64,000 bases of DNA, from NCBI GenBank assembly GCA_038093515.1, contig JBBPSI010000018.1, forward strand, positions 1 to 64,000. Reading direction: 5' to 3'. This DNA comes from Butyriboletus loyo (Eukaryota; Basidiomycota; Agaricomycetes; Boletales; Boletaceae). Shown piece by piece: positions 45,566-57,625 of this stretch (the stretch's first letter is position 1; each line of letters opens with the position of its first letter). The notes under the pieces were generated by a model. That model did not search any database. It had not been told where the DNA came from and saw only the letters and a program-made list of their open reading frames with translations. Position numbers and translations under genes: made by a program.

Positions 45566-48500
45566 CTAGTTGAACTTGCATCCAGTGATTTTGACTGTAA
45601 ACATCGTCAGACACGATAGACATGAGATACGTAAATATAACATACCAGAGCCATCAGGCTGCCCAATGGCGTACAACATTTCCATATGATGGAAAGACAA
45701 CGAGGTAAATCTTGGGATATACGGCGATGGCGGTCGTGTTGGATATACAGATAGGCCAGTGGGGAGACCAATTGTGGTCAAAGCATTGAGACTAGTATCG
45801 GATATCGAATGTATCGTAAGACGTTGGTGTCTCCAGTTGGTAGGGGTGAGAGCGGATGTACTACTCCAGTGTCACCTAACGACAACTCTTCGGAGAAAAC
45901 ATTTACGCACATAGCAAAGAGGCCGGTTTGAGGATGAACATCGAAACACGATAAGCCAGTAAGGTGTAGGTCCCATGTATGGGCAGCACGGTCGGAGCCT
46001 CGGGTGTCCCATAGGTGGACCTCGCCGGAGAGGCTGTAGATAGTTCAGTTTTGACGTTCTTTCCCGAAACGAAATGTCATACCTCGCTGAAAGGATTTGA
46101 CCACCAATTCCTGGGTGATACTTGACGTTCTGTACCCATGCATGATGCTCGTGGTAAGATCTCACGACAGCATCCTCCTCCTCCAGACGGCGATCAAATA
46201 TTTTGACAACGCCATCTGCGAAACCAGCGATAAATGTTGACGATGACCCATGATCAGAGACTATGGAAGTGACGGGGCTCTCTGAATTGGTTTCCAGGTC
46301 CTAGATTGCCTGGTTAACGAAATAAATGGTTGATCGGATGCAGAAACCTCACCAAAACTTGTGATTCGGTATGTGCATCCCAAACTCTGATAATTCTGGA
46401 ATCGCCACCCACAAGAAGAGATCCTCCGGATTGTTTCCAATCCATGATGAGTCCGCTGCCCCTTCGTACATTGATCATCTCGGTCAGACCTCGGAAGGCG
46501 CTAACCATCTGTAATGGTCCTTGGTCCAAAGTTGGATCGTAGTTGCGATATAGGCGCACGATCCCGTCAGCTGCGAAGGCGTTTCAACAAGACGGCGGAC
46601 GGAAAAGGGAAAAACAACAAACCTGAACCCGCCATGATGATGCCCCCTACATCTTGGTTGATAATATGTAACGACGTGATGCTTGTTCCTCTGGGATTTC
46701 CATTGCAAAAGTAGTTCAGCCGCTTCCGTTGGGACCAATCCCAAACACTAGAATGCAGTCAGTACAGAATCATTTACGAGAACGCATCGAACGAACCTGA
46801 TCATATCTGTGTCATTTGATATGACGAGATGAGGATCATATGCGTGCAAAGTCATGCAAAGTGGGTTGCTGCTGACTTGTAGATTGGCCACCGGTCGATC
46901 CCATCGAGAAGTTTCTGTGGATGTAACCGTGTCAATCGGATGGGACGATATAGCTCCGAGACATAACAGTACTCACCCGCCACGGGTGCTTGCAGCTGTG
47001 TTTCTGCAATCACGTGCTCGTTACGTTGCTGCCTCCACACCTGGTGATTATATTGAACACTGCCAGGTTCGTCTGCCTCCGCTTGCTGAAATCAACCGAG
47101 AAGTGAGCCGGGGCAGAAGAGCACAGGGAAATATAACATACCCTCATCTGGGGCTCCTTGAAATATTCACAGCACCAATCGAAAAACGAACTCTTCAATG
47201 GCAAAACGTCTCGAAGTCCATTCCCAGTTCCGCATCCAAGCGGAACATTGCCCCCATTTGAATCAACCGAGAATACACTCCCGCTTGGACTACTCAGATC
47301 CCCAGCCGGTGCAAGGCTAGGTCCACCTCTTCTCCCATGTATCGCTACCCGCCGGCGTGAGCGCAGTCGCACCATGTCTTCTTCCATAAGCGCCTCCATA
47401 ACGTGTGAAGGAAGATAATCAGGATGTTCTTTGTATTGTGTCGGTGAATGGGGTAGCGATGCCACAATTGTTGAACTCATTGTGCTCGGCGTAGCGGGAC
47501 GAGAATAAGGTGACGTATACTGTGCGAGATTGTAGTTTGGCGAGGGGGGTCTGGAAGCGGCAAAGCATTCAGGCCGAGACTGAGGTAGGATCGGAGAAGG
47601 AGGAACTCGGGTATCCTCAGTCGATGGGAAGGCTATGCCGCCCGCGAGGTTGCGGAGGGCGTTAGCAAACGATGAAGTACGTCGAAGGGTGGAGGTGACA
47701 CCTGAAGACAATGTGCTCGTCATGCTCTCGCTGCGGGTCATACCTGGACGGGAAAGCAGTGGAGAGGGTGGATGTTGCAAAAGGGGTGATGACTGGAGAG
47801 ATGAAACACGGGAGTGATCGCCGCCTGGGCCACCTCTGGAGTCTACTTGTGAAGGTGGCACGTCGAGAGATGTACAATCAAGGCGGTAGAATGGAGAAGC
47901 CAAGAGGAGAGCCACAATATAGTCAGCGATTGTCTGAGCGAGGGTGGCGACTTCGAGGTACGGGTCGGTTGTCAACTCCAGTAGACCTACAAAGATAGTG
48001 AAGAATGATGAAAGCAGGACACGATTCTCCTCTCGTGTGCCATCGTCGTCACCAAACACATCCAACCATTCGGCAACAGCACCTGAGGTCATTTCCTCTT
48101 CATGGGGCTGCGCAGTCGGGTCGGAACGCCATTTCCTGTCTTCTTCCCGACAACATCAGGATTAGCTTATCCTGAGTGCCCCTGTCGACGCCATAGACCT
48201 TGATTTCGTCGTTCCCTTCCCATATCTGCGCGATACACAGCGCACACCACTGCCTGAGCAAAAAGTCCCCCTCGTCTAGTTTGTCGAAACAATTATCAAA
48301 CACACGCTCTCTCCAGCAGGCCATCTGACCGTTGTAATAATCCCGAGAAACAGAGGCAAGGATGAATGCACACATGGCTTTGTGTTCCGCGCTGTTAGGA
48401 AGCGCATGTTGGGGGTGGTCCTCGGTGAGGGCCAGAACATTGGCAAAGTATTTGAAGCCTTGCGTGTTATGCAGGTCAACTTGGACACTCGGGTCAACCG

Positions 48501-50462
48501 CGAGGATGCGTGCCCAAATGAAGATGAGTACAGGCCGCAGGTCTTGACCCGCAGCTTGCAATAGCTTGGAAATGTATGGGAAGATGCCGATTGTGAGAAC
48601 GAGGTTGACGGCCCATGGGCCTAGATCAACGAACTGAGACAGGAGGATGAGGGCTCGAAGTCTGTGGGGTTGGGAAAGCAGAACTTGAAGAACAATGGGT
48701 AGTTGGTCCGGTGGCTTGCGTGGCACTAGATCCCGGTCAGTTTGGTGACTAGGAGAAGTCGAGATTCCGTTAAGGTTAATTGTGGAGCCATTTGAACCGT
48801 CTGCGATATCAAAGCTTCCACTACAATTCTGAGGTGGAAGTGACAATGGACCTCGCTTGGTGAGTGCAGAACCACCCCGAGATATCCAAACTTCAAAAGC
48901 CGTGAGCTGGTCCGCAAAGAATCTGCTTGGTATGTATTGATATGGCTTTTCGGCCTGTGGACCATTGACACCACGCTGGCCAGGCTGACTAACCGGTCCT
49001 CCGCTAGTACCGATCTGCCCAGCCGAATTCGCGGTAGCACCTGCGGCTGTGGGATTCTTTTCAAGAAGTTCAGGAAGCTGCCGTAGGCACGTATCGACAG
49101 CAAGATCCCACGCAGCCCAGAGTGTATGCGTGTTTGTAGCAGGGAGAGCAGGATAAGTGTGTGGGGTACAATGATAATTCTTCATGATCCTTTCTGCCAG
49201 GAGGAAGTTACGGAACAGAGATGCAATGAGGAGGTCAGAGCGATATAGGCGCGTGAAAACATCTCGAGGAAACGTGGTCCATGCGATCGTATCTGTAATG
49301 GCCGTGAATATCCAGTTGAGCTCGCCCAACGGTGTTCTTCGGTCCTTGAGATCACCGGGGAGCTGCATAACCATGTCTGGAGTGATGTTGTTGGGCAGCT
49401 GGTGGGTCATGATAAAGTACCGCAGCGCGATGTCGATGGGAGAAGTAAGGCAGGAAGTAAAGATATCAGCGGGGAGCTCTGGACACGAGGGTAATTGCTC
49501 GTGCGCAAGACATGCTGCGAGTTGGAGAGAGTTCATGTAAGGTTGCATGCCATCGACATACCCGCCACGAGTGGTGAACACCTCCTGATCGCGACGCTCA
49601 GCGAAGTTGTTGAAATTAGTCAGAAGGTTACCGGCAGCTGAGCAATCCCAGATGTAGACGCCCGGAGACCCAAGCCAACTTTGTACTTCCATGAGTGAAA
49701 CCGGGATATATTGCGTGTAGTTGCGATTGAAGCACCAGAGTTCTCCACTCAGCGTGGGCTTAGGTACACCGTGCCCGTTATAATAGAAGCAAACGGTCTC
49801 GTCTTTAGCTTGCTTGCGCAAATTCAAGCAGAATCGACGCAGGTCCTCGTAAGAAGGGTCTAATATTGGCTTGTAAGGGATCTTGAGACTGAGACCCTCG
49901 AATTGATGCTGGAGGTTTGTACCAATGGCTTCCAGAGCTTTGTGTGATGGCATTGTATGTGGATCGACCCAACATTCGAGGACTGCACAAGGATTGGTCT
50001 TGATAATATCTGGAGGATCTACATCTATGTTCAGGCATAATACCAGGGCAGCATTCGCGGTCTTTAGCTTTCCAGGGGCTGAACCACGCCATGGGAAGAG
50101 TCTGGCAGAGTCGGAAGAATGAGGTGCGGGATTTCCACAGGTGAGATGGCGTTTGGCGGACCAGTAGGGGATGATAGGTAGAGGGTCGGGAATTGTCTCA
50201 ACTGAACCATGGCGCCTTCCATTGGGATGACTTCCGGTGTGCTCACCGCGTCCATCCATTGTGTGGTTCGACGATGGGTCAGAGGTTGTGGTGGACGTCC
50301 ATCCCCGCTCGGTGACGTTATCGGATCCCATGTCTGAACCTATGCGTTCTCCGAGACCAGACAAAGAGAGCGAATCGACGCCTAAACAAAAGAGTTGACA
50401 AAACGTGAGTAAACGGACGGAAGTTGAACGGCCTTACCCCGTGGATGATGTCCGTTTTGCAT
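45566..50462 (-). CDS. Raptor (Kog1/Mip1), TORC1 scaffold, with an internal break
   Basis: Substrate-recruiting subunit of TORC1. Exon 1 is 50462-50438 (MQNGHHPRG), exon 2 starts at 50381. Domains in order: the raptor N-terminal conserved, caspase-like region (CAVLECWVDPHT, CFYYNGHGVPKPT, GVYIWDCSAAGN), HEAT-type repeats, a Ser/Pro linker, EADEPGSVQYN-VWRQQRNE, then a seven-bladed WD40 domain (VWDWSQRKRLNYFCNGNPR to the end VKITGCKFN). Between KLILMLS and REEDRKWRSDP (48110-48165) the frame changes, and the conserved HEAT segment that relatives carry there (the EVR-AALxALGTF and RKEL motifs) is missing. No intron can explain it. Either the allele is broken or the assembly lost sequence. Everything else is intact with normal introns. 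Confidence 0.9.
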
Positions 50463-50776
50463 TTGAGCGTGCACCAGCAACAAGATATTCGAAGTTTTGT
50501 GCTCCGCTGTCGAGGACGACAAGCTGGCGGGATCCCGATGCAACTACGATGTCGATGGTGGGTTGCTCGCTGTTGGCTGCGGTGGCGAAACGCCGGGGTG
50601 ACATCAGTGTCACGGAGCGTCACAGGGGTTACACTCTGTCCTTAGCACTGCCACTGGGCATAAGCTAACCAGTCCGCTTCGAGTTTGACTACTGCCTGAC
50701 TACTTACTACTTCTTGTCGTTTCTAGGTCATTTGGATCTACGAAAGTAGGTCAGGCGCCCGCCACGAAATTCTGTC
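50463..50776. promoter_or_regulatory. Shared 314-nt upstream region of raptor and dynactin p150
   Basis: Divergent promoter region. A minus-strand frame from 50604 overlaps raptor exon 1 in another phase and cannot splice in frame to exon 2, so it is not used. No defined motif. Confidence 0.4.
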
Positions 50777-53700
50777 ATGGACCCTCCAATCGGTGCTCTC
50801 GTAGAGATCTCAACCGGGAAGGGCATCGTCCGTTTCTGCGGTGCGACCTCCTTTGCGCCAGGCAAATGGGTCGGGATCGAACTCTTCGAGCCAAAGGGAA
50901 AGAACGATGGTTCCATTCAAGGCGTCGCGTATTTCTCTTCTAAGCCACTTCATGGCGTGTTCATTCGCCCAAGTCAAGTCAAGATCCTCGCGGCTGAACC
51001 TGAGCAGCCACCAGCGAACGTGAGTCTTCGTTGTTCGACAACAACGATTGGCGGACATCATACATCTCATTTAGCGAGCGCAACCGAGCCTTTCGCGGTC
51101 CGTGGTTGGCCATCAGCGCACTCCCAGTACCGGTCTCGCCCGGCCAACCCCATTACGCTCCGGAGCTGCAAGCGCTACTTCGTCTTCCTCCCGCTCGTCA
51201 AGCCCAGTCAAACCCCCACCATCGAGGAACTCCATGCTCTCGCCACCTGGTGCGTCAAGTCCCCACATATCTCGACTCGCACCACCCTCCTCTCCTGTGA
51301 AACGCATCCAGTCACTCTCCCTCCAACCGCGCAAGTCCTTCCCTCGTCAATCAACGGTCGACAGTGCACCACTCAGCCCTTCCCTGCCCTCTCCACGCAC
51401 TACAACTCTACCAGTCCCGCCCCCGTCATCATCTTCACCACGTGAAGCGTCCATCATCGTCTCAACTTCAAGAACGACTATATTGTCACCCTATGCTCCT
51501 CAGACTGCTTCGCCTCAGCCTCAGCTGCAGTCTCTCCAGCATTCTCCCGTGTCGGAACCTGCTTTGTTATTGCCTCCCCCCCAGATCTCACCATCTTCTT
51601 TTCTGACGAGTGCAGCAGCGCGCGTTTCTCCTTCCATCACTAACGGGCCTAGACACGTGCGAGCAGTTTCTATAACGAGAGAGCCATCTTCACCCATCGC
51701 TACCGTGTGTCTCCTCTTCATGTGATACTCGCTGCTACTGACTCGGCAATGCAGCGTACAGCAGAAGATGCTGAGCTCCAAGAACTTCGTGCGCGGACTC
51801 GTGTAATGGAAGCTAAGCGAGCAGACGATGCACGCCATATCCGTGAGCTCGAGACGCGCCTCTCTGAAGCGGAGTCTTTTGTCGCCCTTCGTCCGAAACT
51901 TCAGGCCAAACTCAATCAGCTCCAAACCGAGCTCATTGCTACCCGACGCGAATTGGCCGACGCCCAACAACTTGCACAGCTCTCCGACAACAGGGGGATC
52001 GATGCTCAGGACCAGTTGGAAATGGCCATGTTGGATAAAGAGGTTGCGGAAGAGAAGGCGGAGTTGGCGGAGGCGGAATTGGAGGAGGTGAAGGAGAAAA
52101 TGGCCCAGGTGGAGGTGGAGTTGCAGGTGCTGAAAGTGGGTGGTGGTAAGTACATGTGTCGATTGAAATATGATAACATTGACCGCGAGGCAGCGACTGG
52201 GGAGGAGGGTGAAGCAAACGCGAAATCCTCACTAGCTTATATTCAACTTGAAAAGCAAAACGAACGTTTGAAGGAGGCGTTATTACGGTATGCAACTTAC
52301 ATTCGTCCCTCTCACTTGGTTATTAACCCCATCTAGTCTCCGAGACATGGCCCAATCAACCGAACAGGAACAACGCCGGCGCATTGCAGAGATGGAGAAG
52401 GACATTACGAGCATCGATGATCTTCAAGGTCCACTCTATTCATCATTTCCTTGTCTGCGCTACTTCTGATACACTCAATAGGTCAATATGAAACAACTCT
52501 CGTCAAGCTCTCCAATGCCGAAACGCAGATCGATGACCTCAAAGCCCAGCTTGATGATGCACTGGGAGCGGAAGAGATGCTCGTGCAACTTACTGAACGG
52601 AATCTCATGCTTGGGGAGAAGATCGAGGAGATGCGTATCACCATCGAGGACCTGGAGGCTCTCAAGGAGCTTAATGACGAACTGGAAGAAAATCATGTCG
52701 AGACAGAGAAAGCCCTGCAGGAGGAAATTGGTGCATATCATGTTGTTGCGCAACGAAAGCGTGGCAAAACTGATTCTGGGTTATAGACTCGAAGGACTCC
52801 CAGATCCGAGAACACCTGCAAAAGATATCCACGTTGGAAGACGCTTGTCAAGATCTGGAGAACACTATCACTCAATTCCGAGAGCTTGTGCTACAGCTTC
52901 AAAGGTAATCTTTTGCTCAGTATCCTGATGTGAACTCTTGTGACCATATTATCCAGCGAACTTGATAACCTGCGCACACAAACTCAAACGGCCCAACACG
53001 AGTCTGCGACAGCAGCATCGCAAACAGCAGCAATGATGTCACTCAATCTCAAGCTCCAGTCATCCGCTGCCAAGAATCAAGCGAAGACCGTTGAGCTCGA
53101 GGTACGCAAGCTCGAAGCGAAAGAAAGCAGGGAATTGCTTGGAATTGTGCAGGTGATATCAATGCTCATTTCGTGTTTGACGAAATGTTGAGTGTCTGTG
53201 ACCTAGCCATACCTACCACAACTCTATGTAGAGAGCGACAGTGATGCGACAAGCTGTTACCTCTTCTTCCAACGGGTGGGGTTGAAGATCGATCTTATCA
53301 ACACTGTCGTCGGACTGGCCCATGGACTTCCCGAGTCTCTCAACGGAGATGTATCTGACACTATTGTGGGTATTTGCGAGGTGAGTACGGTTGCTCGAGT
53401 CAAACATTACGCACCTGACATGGAGTTGTAGATGAGAGGTCGAGCTGCCGGTCTTGCTATCCTGTGCAAGCGCTTCGCTGCAATCCTTCGCCGTTGTGAT
53501 CCAACCTCATTCTTGAACATGGGCCGCATCTACCCCGAGATCGCTCCTATGGAGAAACGCATTGATATGCATATTGACCTTTTAAGACGTGATGAATTCC
53601 GTGAAATGGAATTTGTCGGCGACATCGTGAAGTGAGTGCCCCGTACTCGGAAGTTGCATACAGGAATCAATTACTATGTGGTATAGGTTGCAAGCGCAAT

Positions 53701-55461
53701 TCGACCATCTTGCTGAGACCTACTTCAGCGGATTCGACCAGGATTTGGGTGAACGAGAATTGGGATATGCTCTCTCGTTTGATTATGATCTCGACGTGTT
53801 CGCCGCCTCGATCGGTCTTACGAAAACCTCGGTTGCAGCTATCCTACGGGACGAGGATGTGGTTCTCGAAATGGGCGGATACGATCCAGAGCCCGAACTT
53901 TTCGAGCCTCTTCAGAAAATTCTCGACCAATGCAAGAGTGCGAAGGTGTTCTCCAGGTCAGTGTCCGCCCCCTTGTTTGAGCAGAATCTCATGACCCAAA
54001 ACAGGAAACTTACGAAACGCTTGGAAGACGTTATCCAGGACTCGGCGGCAATGAAAGCACATCTCGTAGGCCAGTTGAAGTCACTGAGTAATGCTATTCC
54101 CGAGCTTGTTAACTTTGGAATCTCCGTACGCCCAAATTCATTCATGCCTTGACGAGAGGACGAGGCTGACCGCTCGTTTGTTGTCCCACAGCTTGCTCAA
54201 CAAGTAATCCCCCACCTTGGCGATGCTCGAAGTGCCAAGTCTTCGTTCCAGCTTGCCACTGTACTCTCTTATGCCAAACAAATAGCCATATCGACAGTGG
54301 CAAAAGACTTACGTCCTGGTGCATCTTGCTGGGAGGCGGTCGGCGAAGCCATCGGACAGCTTGCAGGGGAATGTAATAAACTGTTGCCGATCGTACTCGA
54401 ACCGGAGAACGTTGTCAAGAGTACGTATCCTGTTCCGTCCCGTCGATCATTCATGACTCTGGTTACGTTTGACAGTCACCGGCACATCGCCCTGGATTGT
54501 GCGCGTCGACGAAATCCGAGCAAGCACGGCGGTCAACGTCGAGGCAGAGCGCAAAGCTGTTCAGCTACAAGATGAGATCCAGGGTCTCGTCCGCAGTCTC
54601 AAGTCGAGAGACCAAACCATCCAAGAGTCTGGTGTTAAAATTGAGCTGATGGAACGCCGGATGGAAGCGAGCAAGAAGCAGACGGATACGATCGTCGAGC
54701 TTGAAACCGAGCTGTCGAAAGCAAGGAAACAGGAGCGAGCGTACGAGGAGGCGATGGAGCAGCTGCAGGCTGATTTGGATGCCCTCGAGCAGGACAATGC
54801 TAAGCTCAAGACTGTGGCTGCATCAGAAAGACAAGGTGCGAGGTTTACGGCGTTGGCTTCACTAGGATACGATACTCAACGGTTTCGTTCAGCCACTGGC
54901 AATCAACCTGCCGAGTCAGATAATGCTCCAATTGAAGGGAGCGTCGAGACTTCGCATTTGCTGGAACAGGTGCGTTGCGTTATATGAAGTTGCATGACAT
55001 AGCATCTGATCTGCTCGTAGATCGATGTTCTCCGTGGAACTGTGAGGTTCCTACGGACCGAGAACTCGTATCTCAAAGGCCAAGACCTGCTGAAGGAGAT
55101 CCAAGCCCTGCCTGCTCTTCCAGAACCGATCTGTCTACCACCTACGCCACCGCTAGACCCCTCGAGCCTGTCTGATTCCGAAGAGTCGGAGTCAGACCTT
55201 CCATCTCCACCGCTCAGTATTCGGACCCTCGCAACGGAAACGAAAATGCTTTACCGGGACGTCATCAAGTTCTCTTCGTCGCCTCGTGTCGTCGACTTGT
55301 CTGCTCTGCACGCGAAGCGCACTGAGAGCGAGGGCAAGAGAATCAGAGGGTGGGTACGGCGCAAGGACATGCCAGCACAACAGGTGCTGGAGCGCAAGAT
55401 GGAAGCCGAGCGACTGAGTAGACGAGTGAGAGGATTGATGGATCGCGCCAACGCACTGTGA
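50777..55461 (+). CDS. Dynactin p150Glued (Nip100/Ro-3 type)
   Basis: Largest dynactin subunit, linking dynein to microtubules and cargo. Exon 1 (50777-51019) holds the CAP-Gly domain with GKNDGSIQGVAYF and FIRPSQVKIL. Exon 2 (51075-51704) is a Ser/Pro-rich linker. From 51755 come long coiled coils (for example RELETRLSEAESF, LEMAMLDKEVAEEKAELAEAE, EETLV-like heptads to about 53150). The dynactin-specific globular region follows (YLFFQRVGLKIDLINTVVGL, GFDQDLGERELGYALSFDYDLD, VAKDLRPGASCWEAVGEAIG; 53230-54420). A second coiled coil (54480-54840) and a C-terminal VDVLRGTVRFLRTENSYLKG-type block end it. At least twelve short introns. All the regions expected of the family are present. Confidence 0.92.
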
Positions 55462-56517
55462 TGAATCTGATCATGGTTTCGAACGACGGTGTACGGTTCT
55501 ACGATGGGTTGAAACGTTGGAGGACTTGATTAGAATATTATTATATCGTAGTACAATCCTTTAGACACGTTCTCTATCTAATACCCTGCTTTTCTTTCCC
55601 AGATCCCTTGTAGTTTACTTGGAGGAAGTCGACAAGAACTGACGCTCACATGTTACTGCCGAGTGATGGTTTTGAGACTAGTACTTGAACATGGGTACAT
55701 CGTAGGCTAACCCTTGCACCAGCGTGTCTACGGAGCCGTCCCGAGGTAGCCGAAAAGGGACGGTCGTGTGATTGTGATGTCATATCAGTCATCCATTCAT
55801 CAGTGACAGACCTCGATAGATGCCAGGCTTCTTGCAGTGGACTGGCAGTGATGGTGGCAACTATTCGTATTCAATTCTCTGCACATCATCAACTGCCACA
55901 CACGCCTGAACAACGCACAGAAGACCATTTCCGTGTAAGTGATGAGAATCAGTATCTCCATATGGTGCCAGTGGGTGAGTTTGCAAACGACTTGCTTGTG
56001 AAACGAGCGAGTCGGAGCAGCGCCAGCCTTGACAGTGCAGTTACCGGTACTCCCGACACAACTTCAGCATCGTATATTCCCACGACAATGACAAAAAGTA
56101 TGGCGCTCCACGTAACGACCCCGCATGCCGAGGCAAACGCGGCACATGTTACGGTAGTAGCAAAGAAAGAGAGACAACCCAGATTGGTGGGCACAGAGCT
56201 GGAGACATATCGTAGATGGGCGATTGCGTGACAACAGTTTTTAAACTAGGTAGACCTTGCTTGCAATTTTGATTCACAACTCTTCTTTCGGTAATATTAG
56301 TCGCCCTTGCTCATTCGTATGCCGCGTGACGTGATTGCAATAGGAAGATGTTATGATCCAAAGTAGGAAGAAGCGTGACTATGAGAGAATACTACCATAT
56401 GAAGTAAACTGCCGAATTCTAGCATCGCCTTGATCATCACGCTTTGAAGACCGAGTTTGCGCACTGGCAGGACCTCGGGATCGGGATCACGACGATTTAC
56501 TTCATCGCCCCAAGACC
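55462..56517. other. Intergenic region with one doubtful ORF
   Basis: Downstream of dynactin and upstream of the Lto1-like gene. The plus-strand frame 55803-56231 (142 codons) and the overlapping minus-strand frame 55949-56194, which is hydrophobic, are both open. Neither shows a family motif, and I cannot tell which, if either, is coding. The minus-strand version would have two possible membrane helices. Confidence 0.35.
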
Positions 56518-57323
56518 ATGGCAGACAGCTTCGACCTCGAGGAACTCGTTCACCTCGAACAAACGTCCGCGAGTTCCTTCTCTCTCCTTCTCTCCTTCTA
56601 CATTTCTAAACGACCCACCAGATTCTACGACGTTGGCTACACAGACGGGTTCGCCCACGGTCGCATCCACGGCCTGATCGAAGGCCGCGCGCTCGGCGGC
56701 GAGAAAGGGTTCGAGATCTGGGAAGAGATCGGATTTTACGAAGGGTTTGCGTCGACGTGGCAGGTTATCTATGCACGTCGTGGACAAGGAAATCAGTTCA
56801 GTCCCTTTCCATCCACCCCCATCCTCCATTGCTCCATCGGCTCCATCGGCTCCATCGTACCGTCGTACCGTCGCTCCGTCATTCGCCCTGTGCTAACCAA
56901 ACTAAACCTCGTTCCAATTCTAGACGCGCCGTTCATCACATCAAACATCTCCTCGATCTCATTCACCAATTTCCGACCGTCAACCCTTCCACAGTACCAT
57001 CACAGTCCGCTTCCCCCTCATCGTCCTCGTCATCTCCTCCTCTATCGGAAGACGAGATCGATTTATCGAAATTGCAGCGCCAGATTCGTTCACGGTACAA
57101 GGCACTCTGTGCTTCCCTCGGCGTCAGACCAACGTTGCGCGCCAGCCCCGGTGCTGGGGCTGCCGGGAACGAAGATGCAGGGACAGCAGAGGGAATGGGA
57201 CGCAGGCGTGTACCAGCCGGTGATAGGACAATGATGCATCGAAATCCGCAGAACGCGAAACGCGACGTTTGGACGCTCGAGGGGGATGTGAAGCGTTCGA
57301 CTATGCAGTCGTTGAGTTTCTAA
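56518..57323 (+). CDS. Lto1/ORAOV1-like Fe-S adaptor protein
   Basis: Exons 56518-56564, 56622-56795 and 56924-57323, in frame, 206 residues. The N-terminal part carries the deca-GX3 type motif of Yae1/Lto1 proteins: FYDVGYTDGFAHGRIHGLIE, then GRALGGEKGFEIWEEIGFYE. In yeast, Lto1 with Yae1 brings the ABC protein Rli1 to the cytosolic iron-sulfur targeting complex. The C-terminal half has a Ser/Pro run and a helix-like QRQIRSRYKALCASLGVRP. The final conserved Trp that Lto1 uses for binding is not at the C-terminus (it ends MQSLSF), so the exact end or function may differ. Confidence 0.78.
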
Positions 57324-57625
57324 ACATCGATCTCGGTCTCTTGGATCGAGATCGTCAGGCTATCGACTAGGCTTTTGCCATACCGGGGGACGTTCGAGTT
57401 CATGCATGCACGTTGCAATGTAGTGAGTACCGTGAACAAGGGCCACTCGCCGACATCGATGCTAATCAGGAACAAAAGTATCAGAAGAACACAATGCACG
57501 CCTAGAGTTACACAACCGGCGTTATACAGGAGAGGCATAGACATGTAGAGGTCAATAGCACATAGGGGGAGCAGCATGGTTATACGTTCTCAATACATTT
57601 CATGAAACACAAAAAATGGAGTCCC
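57324..57625. other. Convergent 3' region
   Basis: 302 nt between the Lto1-like and amine oxidase stop codons; no gene seen. Confidence 0.5.

Noticed and set aside
47097..47141. Premature end of raptor at 47010
   Set aside because: An ordinary 45-57 nt intron here joins YFKEPQMR to QAEADEPGS in frame, as in the family; only the break near 48150 remains unexplained.
50438..50623. Upstream coding exon for raptor beginning at 50604 or 50623
   Set aside because: Neither phase joins in frame to exon 2 at 50381; the ATG at 50462 does.
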